DNA of 64,000 nt from Eubacteriaceae bacterium ES3 (GTDB lineage: Bacteria > Bacillota > Clostridia > Eubacteriales > Eubacteriaceae). The position numbers and the translations under genes were made by a program. Of the stretch, positions 25,233 through 34,316 are shown one piece after another (position 1 is the stretch's first letter; the number at the start of each line of letters is the position of its first letter). The notes beneath the pieces are model-generated. The model saw nothing but the letters and a program-made list of their open reading frames with translations. It made no database searches and had not been told where the DNA came from. The stretch is from NCBI GenBank assembly GCA_030586155.1, contig CP130741.1:3032680-3096679 (forward strand), in the 5' to 3' direction.

Positions 25233-26030
25233 TTACAAATTAATAATATACTCTTCATCAATCATAAATAAAGGCGCTTTATCTTTTTCACGACGACCAA
25301 GTTTTAAACTCTCATTCTGCAGACTTGGCATTTTGTCTGAAAGCTCTTCGGTTTCATCAAGGACCATTTCGACGCCAATCACCTTGTCTACCGTCATGCC
25401 CATCTGCTTACCGGTCGCTTCATTTTGAAGGACGATGGTCAGCTCCCGTCGGCTTTCGGTATATTCTTTACATAATGAATTAAACAGCTTGATCATCTGA
25501 CTTAATTCTCTATTTCTGGCCTTTTCAATCAGATTCAGGGCCTTGTTGTATTCACCCTGCACCTGTAAACGCTCAACTTCATGAGCTAACTGATGAATCC
25601 TTTTATGAGGCCCGTCAAATTTTTTTAAAAGTTGCTGCAATATCAAATCTTCTGTTTTATAAGAATCATACCACTTGCCAAACGCACAGGCATGAGGATC
25701 TGTGGTTAAGGTAAATTTTCTTTTTTCATGGACGGAATTTTCCAGTTCATTCACCCAGTTAATATGATCCTGTTTTCTTTGTGCCAACAAAACCTTTAAT
25801 TCGTCAACTTCCTCTTCTATAGTAGACATTCCATAGAATTTCCGGGTATCAATCACCGGAATGATTTCCCCCCTCAAATTCACGGCACCTTTTATATAAT
25901 AAGCTGTATCCGGCATTTTTATCAGGTTTTCCATGATAAAAATTGATTTAACATATTCACTTGAAACGGCAAATATTTCTTTTCCCAGATTAAATAAAGC
26001 CCATGGAAATTCAGACTTTTCTTCTGCCAC
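25233..26030 (-). CDS. CheW-like scaffold protein with an inserted CZB zinc-binding domain
   Basis: A 265-residue protein from the GTG at 26030 (GGGAGG eight bases upstream). The CheW fold begins FPWALFNLGKEIFAVSSEYV and continues with YYIKGAVNLRGEIIPVIDTR. It is then interrupted by about 120 residues and resumes with MGMTVDKVIGVEMVL and APLFMIDEEYII. The insert has the CZB pattern: His89 in DHINW, Cys115 in ACAFGKWYDSY, and His142/146/150 in HKRIHQLAHEV. CZB domains bind zinc and sense hypochlorite or zinc in chemoreceptors. Here the sensor sits inside the coupling protein itself. It is a lone gene with no other chemotaxis gene in the window. Confidence 0.85.
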   Translation of the reverse strand: MAEEKSEFPWALFNLGKEIFAVSSEYVKSIFIMENLIKMPDTAYYIKGAVNLRGEIIPVIDTRKFYGMSTIEEEVDELKVLLAQRKQDHINWVNELENSVHEKRKFTLTTDPHACAFGKWYDSYKTEDLILQQLLKKFDGPHKRIHQLAHEVERLQVQGEYNKALNLIEKARNRELSQMIKLFNSLCKEYTESRRELTIVLQNEATGKQMGMTVDKVIGVEMVLDETEELSDKMPSLQNESLKLGRREKDKAPLFMIDEEYIINL

Positions 26031-26288
26031 CGTAACACCTCCCAAAAGTTTAGTCCATCTTAACTATTTTTGCAGCTTTCGTCAAGTTTTTATTGTTTTA
26101 TCACTTTATTCATCGCATAAAAACATATCAATTTTGCATCTTATTATAAACTTACATCAAACTTAAAGTTCATATCACGAATCGTTTTTTATTCATATAT
26201 ATAAGAATAATTTTTAATTTTCTTTCTGCCATCTGAAATATTTTATGAACACTGCATCATTTTTTTATCAATATTTATACGCTCTTAC

Positions 26289-28325
26289 TTAATTCATCCC
26301 ATAAAACCCTTCCATAGTCAATCCACTATTATAGATGGCGTTCGCTACTTCAGTTCCCACATAACGCAAATGCCACGGCTCATAGGCATAACCGGTAATC
26401 CCCGTCTGCCCTTCGGGATAGCGGATAATAAAACCGTACTTATGGGCATTGTTTTTAACAAACAGGCCTTCCGGGGTATTTGCAAAACTTTCCACCAGAT
26501 CAAACCCCACTGAAGCAGAGGTCACATCCATGACCAGGCCCAGCTGATGTTCGCTCATACCAGGTCGGGCACTAACCAGTTCTGCATAAGCCAACCCAAA
26601 TGTATCCACATTCCACTGGTACAAGGAAGCCTGGGTCTGATAAGACCGGTAGCCGGAACAGCAGTAGAGGGTCAGTCCGCTGTTTTTAGCGGCAGCAAAA
26701 AGATTACCCAGGGCTGCGGCTGCTTCTGCCCGCATCATGGTTGTTCGGGTAGACGGCAAGGACAGTACAACCAGATCTGACGGCTCATAACTGGCAGGAA
26801 TACTATGGTTTTTATTCACCAGCCGAGTCATCGAAGTCAGTTCCTGTTCCATATTAGCTGGTCGGCTGCTGCCTTTGGGCAAAATGACAACTTTTATCCC
26901 TTCCAAGCGTAAAGACATCCCTTCGTATCCAGCCGCTTCACCGGTGCTAACCCAGGGCAGCCAGCCAAAACCTTCTGTATAAACTGCATAATAAAGATCA
27001 CACATTTTAGCATCATAACCAGTCAGACTTAGTCTGATGGACTCTATCCGATAGCTCTGACCAGTTGTACCTGCCAGCTCGCCATCAGTAGACCAGTCCT
27101 GCCAGCCGATATTTTGAACATGGGCCTGATAACGGATACCCACATCATAACCGCTGTTGTTAACCTGTATCTGTAAGGCTTCCAACCTCAAATCAGAACC
27201 AGTGTTGCCACTCAAATCCCCTTTTGCCCGCCAGTCCTGCCAACCAGTATTTTGAACATAGGCGCGGTATTCGGCAAAGATACGGTTTGTCAGAAAGGGC
27301 AGGTTCTCACTGCCGGGAGCTGGCATCCCCTTAGGAATAACCATGATCCGGATACCTTCCAGCCGGTAGCCCATCCCTTCTGTACCAGCTTCATCACCAT
27401 TTTTCGCCCAGTCCATCCATCCATAATTCTGAGCATGAACCTGATAATAAATATCATAAAGGTCCGCATACGTTCCGGTCAGTCTCATCCTGATCGCTTC
27501 CAGACGGTAGCCCAATCCTTCAGTACCACTTAATTCTCCGGTCTCTTTAGCAGCCTGCCAGCCGATATTCTCTATCTGTGTCTCGTAGGATACGCCCAGA
27601 TCATAGCCCTGATTATCGAGTTCAATTCTGATCGCTTCCAGTCTTAAAGAACTGCCAGTGCTGCCGCTTACAGAGCCATCGCTTTTCCATTCCTGCCAGC
27701 CCAGATTCTCAACATGGGTCTGATAAGTTGCTTTCACGTTACCGTTAACATATGGGCGATCGGTCTCACCCGGCACATCAACTCCTTTTTCCTGAAGCAG
27801 AATCCGAATGCCTTCCAACCGAAAGCCCAAACCCTGGCTACCTGCTGATTCTCCATTTTTTGCCCAATCAAGCCAGCCAAAATTCTGGGCATGAACCTGA
27901 TAGTAAACATCATACTTGTCTGAATCCGATCCGGTTAAAGCGATTTCTATTCCTTCAAGCCGCAGGCCCTGTCCTGTTGTTCCACTGAATTGGCCATCAG
28001 TCACCTTTTCCTGCCAGCCGAAATTCTCTACATAGGTGCGGTATTCGATGAAAAGATCCGCTTGAGTATCCAGGACGATTTCAATCCCTTCCAGTCTTAA
28101 ACCCTGGCCTGTCGTCCCTCCGTCCTCACCATCAGATACCCATTCCTGATAACCTGCATTTTGCACGTATGTGCGATACTGGCAAATAGCTGGTGGTAAA
28201 GATTCCTGAATCTGCACCTCTTGTGAGACTTGAGTTGTGTCATTTATTATTTCCTCAGCATACACAAATCCCGAAAAAATCCAAAGCACTGCCATAACTA
28301 AAAGCGGAAACCATTTATTTTTCAT
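26289..28325 (-). CDS. Secreted ChW-repeat protein with D-Ala-D-Ala carboxypeptidase (M15B/VanY) domain
   Basis: A 678-residue exported protein. Residues 1-24 form a signal peptide (FPLLVMAVLWIFSGFVYA). Nine clostridial hydrophobic repeats (ChW, about 45 residues each) follow, recognisable by NxGW..W...G...G T.G...RLE.I, for example NFGWLDWAKNGESAGSQG. They form three sets of three: the third repeat of each set is shorter in linker and is followed by a Pro/Gly linker (EKGVDVPGE, PKGMPAPGS, PKGSSRPAN). The C-terminal ~150 residues are an M15B peptidase: YCCSGYRSYQTQASLYQ, MSEHQLGLVMDV and EPWHLRYVG give the zinc ligands. It likely trims peptidoglycan at the cell surface. Confidence 0.92.
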   Translation of the reverse strand: MKNKWFPLLVMAVLWIFSGFVYAEEIINDTTQVSQEVQIQESLPPAICQYRTYVQNAGYQEWVSDGEDGGTTGQGLRLEGIEIVLDTQADLFIEYRTYVENFGWQEKVTDGQFSGTTGQGLRLEGIEIALTGSDSDKYDVYYQVHAQNFGWLDWAKNGESAGSQGLGFRLEGIRILLQEKGVDVPGETDRPYVNGNVKATYQTHVENLGWQEWKSDGSVSGSTGSSLRLEAIRIELDNQGYDLGVSYETQIENIGWQAAKETGELSGTEGLGYRLEAIRMRLTGTYADLYDIYYQVHAQNYGWMDWAKNGDEAGTEGMGYRLEGIRIMVIPKGMPAPGSENLPFLTNRIFAEYRAYVQNTGWQDWRAKGDLSGNTGSDLRLEALQIQVNNSGYDVGIRYQAHVQNIGWQDWSTDGELAGTTGQSYRIESIRLSLTGYDAKMCDLYYAVYTEGFGWLPWVSTGEAAGYEGMSLRLEGIKVVILPKGSSRPANMEQELTSMTRLVNKNHSIPASYEPSDLVVLSLPSTRTTMMRAEAAAALGNLFAAAKNSGLTLYCCSGYRSYQTQASLYQWNVDTFGLAYAELVSARPGMSEHQLGLVMDVTSASVGFDLVESFANTPEGLFVKNNAHKYGFIIRYPEGQTGITGYAYEPWHLRYVGTEVANAIYNSGLTMEGFYGMN

Positions 28326-28460
28326 TTTCTCTCCTTATTCTAAACTAATTTCAAAAAATCTTTTTCCTTGTCAAAATAAGTAAATTTCTATTATGTTTTG
28401 GGTATATATCCTAATAACAAAATAATTCAAGCGGGTGATTTCAAACTGCAGAATCTTAAA

Positions 28461-28478
28461 CCTGAATTATTCATCCAG
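28461..28478 (+). repeat. Left terminal inverted repeat of the IS1380-like element
   Basis: CCTGAATTATTCATCCAG, identical in reverse complement to the right end. It begins directly after the TTAAA target copy. Confidence 0.9.
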
Positions 28479-28595
28479 ATACAATTAACGGCACATTGTG
28501 CCGCATAGATACAGTGTTTTTGATTATTTTTGCTTTTCACTAAATAAGTGAAGCTAAGACAATAGAAAAAGAGCTCCAACTTTGTTAAAATTTAA

Positions 28596-29941
28596 GTGAC
28601 CAAACCAAAACCAAACAAAGGAGAAACTCTTCATATGTCTAGTTTAGATGCACTTCAGTTAGAAAGCAATAAAAAAATCAAAATAAATTTCGATGGCGGT
28701 GATTTATCCTCTGATTCCGGACTGATTCTGATCAAAGAATTTGCTCATAAATTCAGTTTCCATAAACATGTCAGCAACTTCAAAACTGATGAGAAGACCA
28801 GTCGTCAGCATAAGGATGATCAAAACCTGTGCCAAATGGTATATCAGATCATTGCTGGTTACTTTGAAGATGACGATGCTGATGAATTGACAAATGAACC
28901 TGTCTTTACAAACATTCTGGGTAAAAAAGCACTGGCTTCTCAACCGACTCTGTCAAGATTCTGGAACCGGATGGATGATAAAACGCTGCCAAAATTTGAT
29001 GCCATCATTAAAGCAATGCGGACATCTGCTTATAAAATAAAACGTCCAAAACAGGTATTGCTGGATTTGGACTCCACCCTATTGAATACCTATGGAAAAC
29101 AGGAAGGTGAAGGTTTCAACTATCATTACAGGGTACATGGTTATCATCCATTACTTTGTTACGACGGATTAACCGGTGATCTGCTGAAAGCAGATCTCCG
29201 TGATGGAACGGACTACAGTTCCACTGGGGTTGTTGATTTTATGCAACCTCTACTTGATGAATATTTCACGGAGTATCCCGACATAGAGCTGTATTTACGT
29301 GGTGACAGCGGGTTTATTTGTACAAGCAATGCGAAACCAATGGTGTGTCTTATGCGATCCGTTTAAAAGCGAACAGTGTTTTAAATGACAAAGCGAAACA
29401 TCTTGATCATGAAATATTTGAAGCGATGAAAGAAGATATGTCCCAGTATATTGTCCGCTATGATGAGTTTTATTACAAAGCAGGCAAGTGGGAGTACCCG
29501 CGCAGGGTAGTTGTTAAAGTGGAGAAACCTTGCAATCAGTTCACCATTCAGCATTCCTTCATTGTAACCAATATGGACTTGAAACCTGAAGAAATCCTAA
29601 GATACTATCGTAACCGAGGCACTATGGAGAATTTCATCAAAGAAAGCAAGTCCGGATTTGGCTTCGCTTCTACCGGAAGTAAATCCAAAGTAGTCAATGC
29701 CAACCGACTGCAACTGCATGTGTTGGCTTATAATCTGTTTAATTGTTTCAGACGATTGGTTCTGCCGAAGAGCATGAAAAAGATGCAGATCGATACCATT
29801 CGTTTAAAGCTGCTAAAAATTGCTTCGAAAATCGTAAAAGCAGCAAGCTATATTTATTTCAAGCTATGTAGCAGTTGTCCCTACAAAGATGAATTTTATA
29901 AAACTTTAGAAAATATCAGACAACTTCCGCAGCTGGAATAA
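28596..29941 (+). pseudogene. IS1380-type transposase, frameshifted
   Basis: The product is split in two frames, 28596-29366 and 29318-29941. The first part holds FDGGDLSSDSGLILIKEF and the first catalytic aspartate in LLDLDSTLLNTYGK. The second aspartate is in LRGDSGF. The frame then breaks: family members continue with a few residues and then LYK, while here the sequence changes frame around 29313-29318 and reads YKQCETNGVSYAIRLKANSV. The second frame holds the glutamate in NRGTMENFIKESKSGFGF. The short junction fits a small deletion. IS1380 transposases are single-frame proteins, so this copy is probably inactive unless supplied in trans. Confidence 0.85.
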
Positions 29942-30084
29942 CAGTAACTGATGATCTTTGGCAACTTAAAATCTTGAAAATAACATCTACGGGATTCGTC
30001 TACCCTTTTTGGGTTGAAATTCAACCGTCTGTGTATTTAATCCTTGAAAAAGATGTTGTTTCTCGATTTTAAGATTGCTCATTG

Positions 30085-30102
30085 CTGGATGAATAATTCA
30101 GG
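30085..30102 (-). repeat. Right terminal inverted repeat of the IS1380-like element
   Basis: Reverse complement of the left end over all 18 bases, followed by the second TTAAA copy at 30103-30107. Confidence 0.9.
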
Positions 30103-30349
30103 TTAAATTATAAAATCTTTGAGTCGCATTTCCCTGATACAGCTATCATATCATATTTTATTTTTCATTGAAAAGGATTACTTCATTTCTTACAGTTCTT
30201 CAATCAGGAAAACTTGATTTTTTAGTGATTATTAAAATTTACCTATACAAACTTTCACCCAACTTTCACATAAATCTCATAAGTTTCTCATAAAATTATA
30301 AGATACTATCTTTAGCAGATAAAGTTATTTAATTAGAAACGAGGTCATT

Positions 30350-31903
30350 ATGAACTTATTAAAACTATTAAAAAATATCAAGGTCCTGCTTTTACAGGGT
30401 TCCTTAAATCAGGAAATGAATGAAATCCGGATTGATTCCCGCAAAGTTTCCCAGAATGACCTGTTTATTTGTATAAAAGGAGCCCGGTCAGATGGGCATC
30501 AGTATATTAAAAAAGCTGTCAGCCAGGGGGCAACAGCCATTCTTGTTGAACACCTGGATGAAGATTTGTCAGAATTTAAAAACATCACTATCCTGCAGGT
30601 TGACGATAGCCGAAAAGCCTTGGCTTTAATTGCCGCCAACCGCTACAATCATCCTCAAAACAAGCTAAAAATAATTGGCATCACCGGAACCAAGGGGAAA
30701 ACCACAACCGCCCACATGATCACCGAAATTCTCAATCAGGCGGGTTTTAAAGCCGGCTATATTGGCACCAACGGCATTTCATACGGTCTGGTTAAAGAAA
30801 AATCCGATAATACTACCCCTGAACCGCTAAAGCTCCACTATACCTTCCGACAAATGGTTGACAACGGATGTACCCATGTCGTCATGGAAGCCTCTTCCCA
30901 GGGGTTTAAACAATTCCGGACCCATGGGCTGATTTTTGAATATGGACTATTCCTGAACATCGATTATGATCATGTCGGCCCAAATGAGCATCAGGATTTT
31001 GACGAATATTTTAACTGTAAGCGGATGATTTTTAATCAGAGCAGACAAATGATCATTAATAAAAGCCTGCCTCTTTGGGAAAAGCTGGCCGTTCACGAAA
31101 AAGAACGGGCAATCACTTTTTCGACAAACAGTCCGGCTGACTATTTTTCCCAAAACTATGAAATCACCCGTTCTGATAATGCTCTGGGAGGCCGTTTTGA
31201 ACTGGCAGGAAAAATCAGGGAAAGCATCCTTCTCAAACAGATGCTGGGCGTTTTTAACAGTGAAAATGCCCTTGCTGCCATAGCCACCTGCAGTCAAATG
31301 GGGATTGATATTCAAACTATCAAAAGCGCCCTTAAAAACTTTGAAGTTGAAGGCCGTACCCAGCTTGTAAAAGAAGCGCTCAAATATGACCGAACTGTAC
31401 TGATTGATTATGCTCATAACAGCATGAGTATGCTGAGCCTGCTAAAAGCCTTAAAGGCCTACGAACCGCGCCGTATCATCTGCGTCTTTGGTACCCGCGA
31501 AGATCGACCCGAACACCGACGTTTTGATATTGGCTATGCCGCTTCAAAATATGCCAATGAAATTATCCTGACTGAAGACAATCCCGGCTCACTTGAATTT
31601 GAAGCCGTCATTTCCGAAGCTGTCCGGGGGATTGCAACAAATAATTTTTCTGCTTTAAAAACGATTCGAGACCGTAAAACAGCTATCCTGTACGCCCTGG
31701 AGCATGCCACTAAAGAGGATATCATCGTAATTACCGGAAAAGGACATGAACACTATCAGATCACTGACGGCCAGCCAAATTATTTTTCCGAGGAAAAAAT
31801 TATCCTTGAACACCTGAAAAGAAAAAACGTCAAGAGAGCTGTTTTGAAATGCCTCCCCAAAAACAGCTCTAAAACCGCCCTAAGAATCACCTCATCATCA
31901 TAA
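30350..31903 (+). CDS. murE: MurE-like UDP-N-acetylmuramyl-dipeptide amino-acid ligase
   Basis: A 517-residue Mur ligase that adds the third amino acid of the peptidoglycan stem. The N-terminal domain has RIDSRKVSQNDLFICIKGAR. The ATP loop is IGITGTKGKTTTAHMITEIL (about residues 109-128), and the central region has TTPEPLKLHY and VMEASSQGFKQFRT. The C-terminal domain has LIDYAHNSMSMLSLL, FGTREDRPEHRR and TEDNPGSLEFEAV. The specificity motif reads DNPG, not the DNPR of diaminopimelate enzymes, so another amino acid is likely. It is far from other mur genes. Its last codons contain an inverted repeat (31834-31869) that looks like part of a terminator. Confidence 0.85.
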   Translation: MNLLKLLKNIKVLLLQGSLNQEMNEIRIDSRKVSQNDLFICIKGARSDGHQYIKKAVSQGATAILVEHLDEDLSEFKNITILQVDDSRKALALIAANRYNHPQNKLKIIGITGTKGKTTTAHMITEILNQAGFKAGYIGTNGISYGLVKEKSDNTTPEPLKLHYTFRQMVDNGCTHVVMEASSQGFKQFRTHGLIFEYGLFLNIDYDHVGPNEHQDFDEYFNCKRMIFNQSRQMIINKSLPLWEKLAVHEKERAITFSTNSPADYFSQNYEITRSDNALGGRFELAGKIRESILLKQMLGVFNSENALAAIATCSQMGIDIQTIKSALKNFEVEGRTQLVKEALKYDRTVLIDYAHNSMSMLSLLKALKAYEPRRIICVFGTREDRPEHRRFDIGYAASKYANEIILTEDNPGSLEFEAVISEAVRGIATNNFSALKTIRDRKTAILYALEHATKEDIIVITGKGHEHYQITDGQPNYFSEEKIILEHLKRKNVKRAVLKCLPKNSSKTALRITSSS

Positions 31904-31916
31904 CTACCAAAAAAAC

Positions 31917-31947
31917 TTGACTTTTCCGTTACGTTATCCTTTATGAT
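31917..31947 (+). promoter_or_regulatory. MerR-type promoter with a 19-bp spacer
   Basis: TTGACT (31917-31922) and TATGAT (31942-31947) are 19 bases apart, the overlong spacing that MerR-family activators bridge by untwisting DNA. The spacer holds CCGTTACGTTATCC, similar to ACGTTACGT-type sites of this family. It lies directly upstream of the MerR/TipAS gene, so autoregulation is likely. Confidence 0.65.
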
Positions 31948-31967
31948 AATAGCAGGAGGTGTTCAAA

Positions 31968-32726
31968 ATGGAATACACGATAAAAGAACTGGCTGACCTG
32001 GCAGGTGTTAGTACCCGCACCCTTAGATACTACGATGAAATTGCACTGCTTTCTCCCTGCCGTTTAAATCAATCAGGTTATCGCATCTACAGCAGCAATG
32101 AAGTTGATCGGCTGCAGCAGATTCTTTTCTATCGGGAACTTGACTTCGACTTGAAAACAATTCAAAGTCTTCTCGAAGATCCGGCTTATAATCGTCTGGC
32201 TTCCCTGAAAAAACAGCTCACTGCCATGACCACCAAACAAAAACATACAGAACGCTTGATTGAAACGCTTAAAAAAACTATTTTACAGGAAGAAGGAAAA
32301 ACAATCATGAAAGATCAGGAGAAATTTATCGGCTTGAAAGAAAAACAAATTGCCCAAAACGAAAAAAAATATGGCCGTGAAGCCCGTGAAAAATATGGAA
32401 ATGATACCATTGATGCTGCAAATGAAAAATTGAGAGCGATGACTCAGGATACCTATGAAAGTACTGAAGCGCTTGGGAAAAAAATAAACGCCCTGTTAGA
32501 AGAAGCGGTAAAAAATAATGACTCACCTGCTGACGAAAGCGGCAGGCTAGCGGCAACGCTTCATCAGCAGTGGATCAAAGCTTACTGGAGCCAATATTCA
32601 ATTGAAGCTCATCATGGACTGGTTGATATGTATCTGGCTGATGAGCGGTTTAAGGCATATTATGATAATACTATCGAGGGCTGTGCCGAATTTCTTCGCG
32701 ATGCCGTCAAACACTGGATCAACTAA
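31968..32726 (+). CDS. MerR family regulator with TipAS ligand-binding domain
   Basis: A 252-residue regulator from the ATG at 31968 (AGGAGG eight bases upstream; an upstream GTG at 31959 is too close to that site). Residues 1-70 form the MerR winged helix: TIKELADLAGVSTRTLRYYD and GYRIYSSNEVDRLQQILFYR. A coiled coil follows, and then a TipAS domain from about residue 114 (QNEKKYGREAREKYGND, HQQWIKAYWSQYS, AHHGLVDMYLADERFKAYYD). In Streptomyces TipAS binds thiopeptide drugs and is also made from an internal start. Here an ATG at 32307, preceded by GAAGGAAAA, could do the same. It is followed by a terminator. Confidence 0.9.
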   Translation: MEYTIKELADLAGVSTRTLRYYDEIALLSPCRLNQSGYRIYSSNEVDRLQQILFYRELDFDLKTIQSLLEDPAYNRLASLKKQLTAMTTKQKHTERLIETLKKTILQEEGKTIMKDQEKFIGLKEKQIAQNEKKYGREAREKYGNDTIDAANEKLRAMTQDTYESTEALGKKINALLEEAVKNNDSPADESGRLAATLHQQWIKAYWSQYSIEAHHGLVDMYLADERFKAYYDNTIEGCAEFLRDAVKHWIN

Positions 32727-32755
32727 AAAACGAGACGCCGTGGCGTCTCGTTTTT
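32726..32755. terminator. Bidirectional terminator between merR/tipAS and the ABC-F gene
   Basis: AAAAACGAGACGCC pairs with GGCGTCTCGTTTTT around two bases, giving a GC-rich stem with A and T runs. The genes on each side converge here. Confidence 0.9.
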
Positions 32756-32759
32756 CGTT

Positions 32760-34316
32760 TCAAAAGAGTTTTGTTGTCCATTGAGAGCAATCCCAGACCT
32801 GGTCAACAAAATCTTCGTAGAATTCAGGTTCATGGCAGACCATCAAAATGGCCCCGGAATAATCGGTCAACGCTCTTTTCAATTCTTCCTTGGCATCGGC
32901 ATCCAGATGGTTAGTTGGCTCATCCAGTACCAGTACATTCGTCTCTCGATTAATCAGCTTACAGAGTCTGACCTTGGCCTGCTCGCCCCCGCTTAAGACC
33001 TTAACCATACTTTCAATATGCTTGGTGGTTAAACCACATTTGGCCAATGCCGCCCGGACCTCATACTGGGTATAGGAGGGAAATTCCTGCCAGACTTCTT
33101 CAATACAGGTCGTTCTGACATTCTGGTCCATTTCCTGTTCAAAATAACCAATTTCCAGTTTCTCGCCTTTTTCCACTTCCCCATCAATTGGTGGAATCAG
33201 TCCCAAAAGACTTTTTAGAAGCGTTGTTTTACCAATTCCGTTGGTTCCCTTTAAGACAATTTTCTTTTTACGTTCCATCGTTAAATTGAGTGGTTTAGAT
33301 AAAGCCTCGTCATAACCGATAATCATCTCTCTCGCTTCAAACAGTATACGGCCGCTGGTACCAGCCTCCTTGAATTGAAAGCGCGGTTTCGGTTTCTCCC
33401 CAGCCAGCTCAATAATATCCATCTTATCCAATTTTTTCTGGCGGGACATGGCCATGTTTCGGGTCGATACTCTGGCTTTGTTACGGGCAACAAAATCCTT
33501 AAGTTCTGCTATTTCATTCTGCTGTCGATTATAAGCAGCCTCTTCCTGGGCCCGTTTTGCTGCAAGAACCTCTTTAAACTTCTCATAATCCCCAACATAA
33601 CGAGTCAGTTTCTGATTATCCATATGATAAATAATATTGATCACTGAATTTAAGAAAGGCAGATCATGGGAGATCAGGATAAAGGCATTTTCATAGTCAT
33701 TCAAATAACGTTTGAGCCACTCTATATGACCTTCATCCAGATAATTGGTTGGCTCATCCAAAAGCAGAATATCTGGTTTTTCTAAAAGCAGCTTGCCCAA
33801 AAGCACCTTGGTTCTCTGACCGCCACTTAATTCGGTAATTTCCTTGTCCAGCCCAATATCACTTAAACCTAACGACCGTCCAATTTCTTCGACCTTGGAA
33901 TCAATCAGATAAAAATCATGGAATTCCAGCATATCCTGAAGTGTTCCCACCTCTTCCAGAGCTGCTTCCAGATCTTCCGGCGAGCAGTCTCCCATTTCTT
34001 CGTATAATATGCCAATTCTTTTTTCAATTTCCAAAAGAAAATCAAAGGCAGAAGTCAGAACATCCCGAATACTCATCCCTTCCTTTAAGTTGGCATGCTG
34101 ATCGAGGTAACCTACTCTAACATTCTTTGACCATTCAACCTTACCTTCATCGGGCATAAGTGCTCCGGTGATTATATTCATAAAAGTGGATTTTCCTTCT
34201 CCGTTAGGGCCGATCAGTCCAATATGTTCCCCTTTAAGCAGACGAAACGAAACCTGATGAAAAATTGCCCGGTCACCAAATCCATGAGAAAGCTTCTCTA
34301 CATTTAAAATACTCAT
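32760..34316 (-). CDS. ABC-F family ATPase
   Basis: A 518-residue protein with two ABC ATPase domains and no membrane segment. Walker A motifs are IGLIGPNGEGKSTFMN (about residues 34-49) and VLKGTNGIGKTTLLKS. Signature motifs are ELSGGQRTKVLLGKLL and VLSGGEQAKVRLCKLI, each followed by LLDEPTNYLD or VLDEPTNHLD. The linker (NRQQNEIAELKDFVARNKAR) is the charged P-site interaction helix pair of ABC-F proteins, which act on ribosomes as translation factors or antibiotic-resistance proteins. Which of these it is cannot be told from sequence. It ends close to the bidirectional terminator. Confidence 0.92.
   Translation of the reverse strand: MSILNVEKLSHGFGDRAIFHQVSFRLLKGEHIGLIGPNGEGKSTFMNIITGALMPDEGKVEWSKNVRVGYLDQHANLKEGMSIRDVLTSAFDFLLEIEKRIGILYEEMGDCSPEDLEAALEEVGTLQDMLEFHDFYLIDSKVEEIGRSLGLSDIGLDKEITELSGGQRTKVLLGKLLLEKPDILLLDEPTNYLDEGHIEWLKRYLNDYENAFILISHDLPFLNSVINIIYHMDNQKLTRYVGDYEKFKEVLAAKRAQEEAAYNRQQNEIAELKDFVARNKARVSTRNMAMSRQKKLDKMDIIELAGEKPKPRFQFKEAGTSGRILFEAREMIIGYDEALSKPLNLTMERKKKIVLKGTNGIGKTTLLKSLLGLIPPIDGEVEKGEKLEIGYFEQEMDQNVRTTCIEEVWQEFPSYTQYEVRAALAKCGLTTKHIESMVKVLSGGEQAKVRLCKLINRETNVLVLDEPTNHLDADAKEELKRALTDYSGAILMVCHEPEFYEDFVDQVWDCSQWTTKLF

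Larger units (their letters stand above)
28461..30102 (+). mobile_element. IS1380-like insertion sequence, complete ends
   Basis: A 1642-bp element bounded by perfect 18-bp inverted repeats CCTGAATTATTCATCCAG (28461-28478 and, reversed, 30085-30102). It is flanked by a 5-bp direct repeat TTAAA (28456-28460 and 30103-30107), the likely target duplication. Size, ends and transposase fit the IS1380 family. The element lies between the ChW gene and the murE-like gene and does not interrupt an identifiable gene. The intact ends and duplication suggest a fairly recent insertion. Confidence 0.9.

Noticed and set aside
29300-29370. Programmed ribosomal frameshifting in the transposase
   Set aside because: IS1380 transposases are single-frame. 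There is no slippery heptamer at the overlap, and family residues appear to be missing at the junction.
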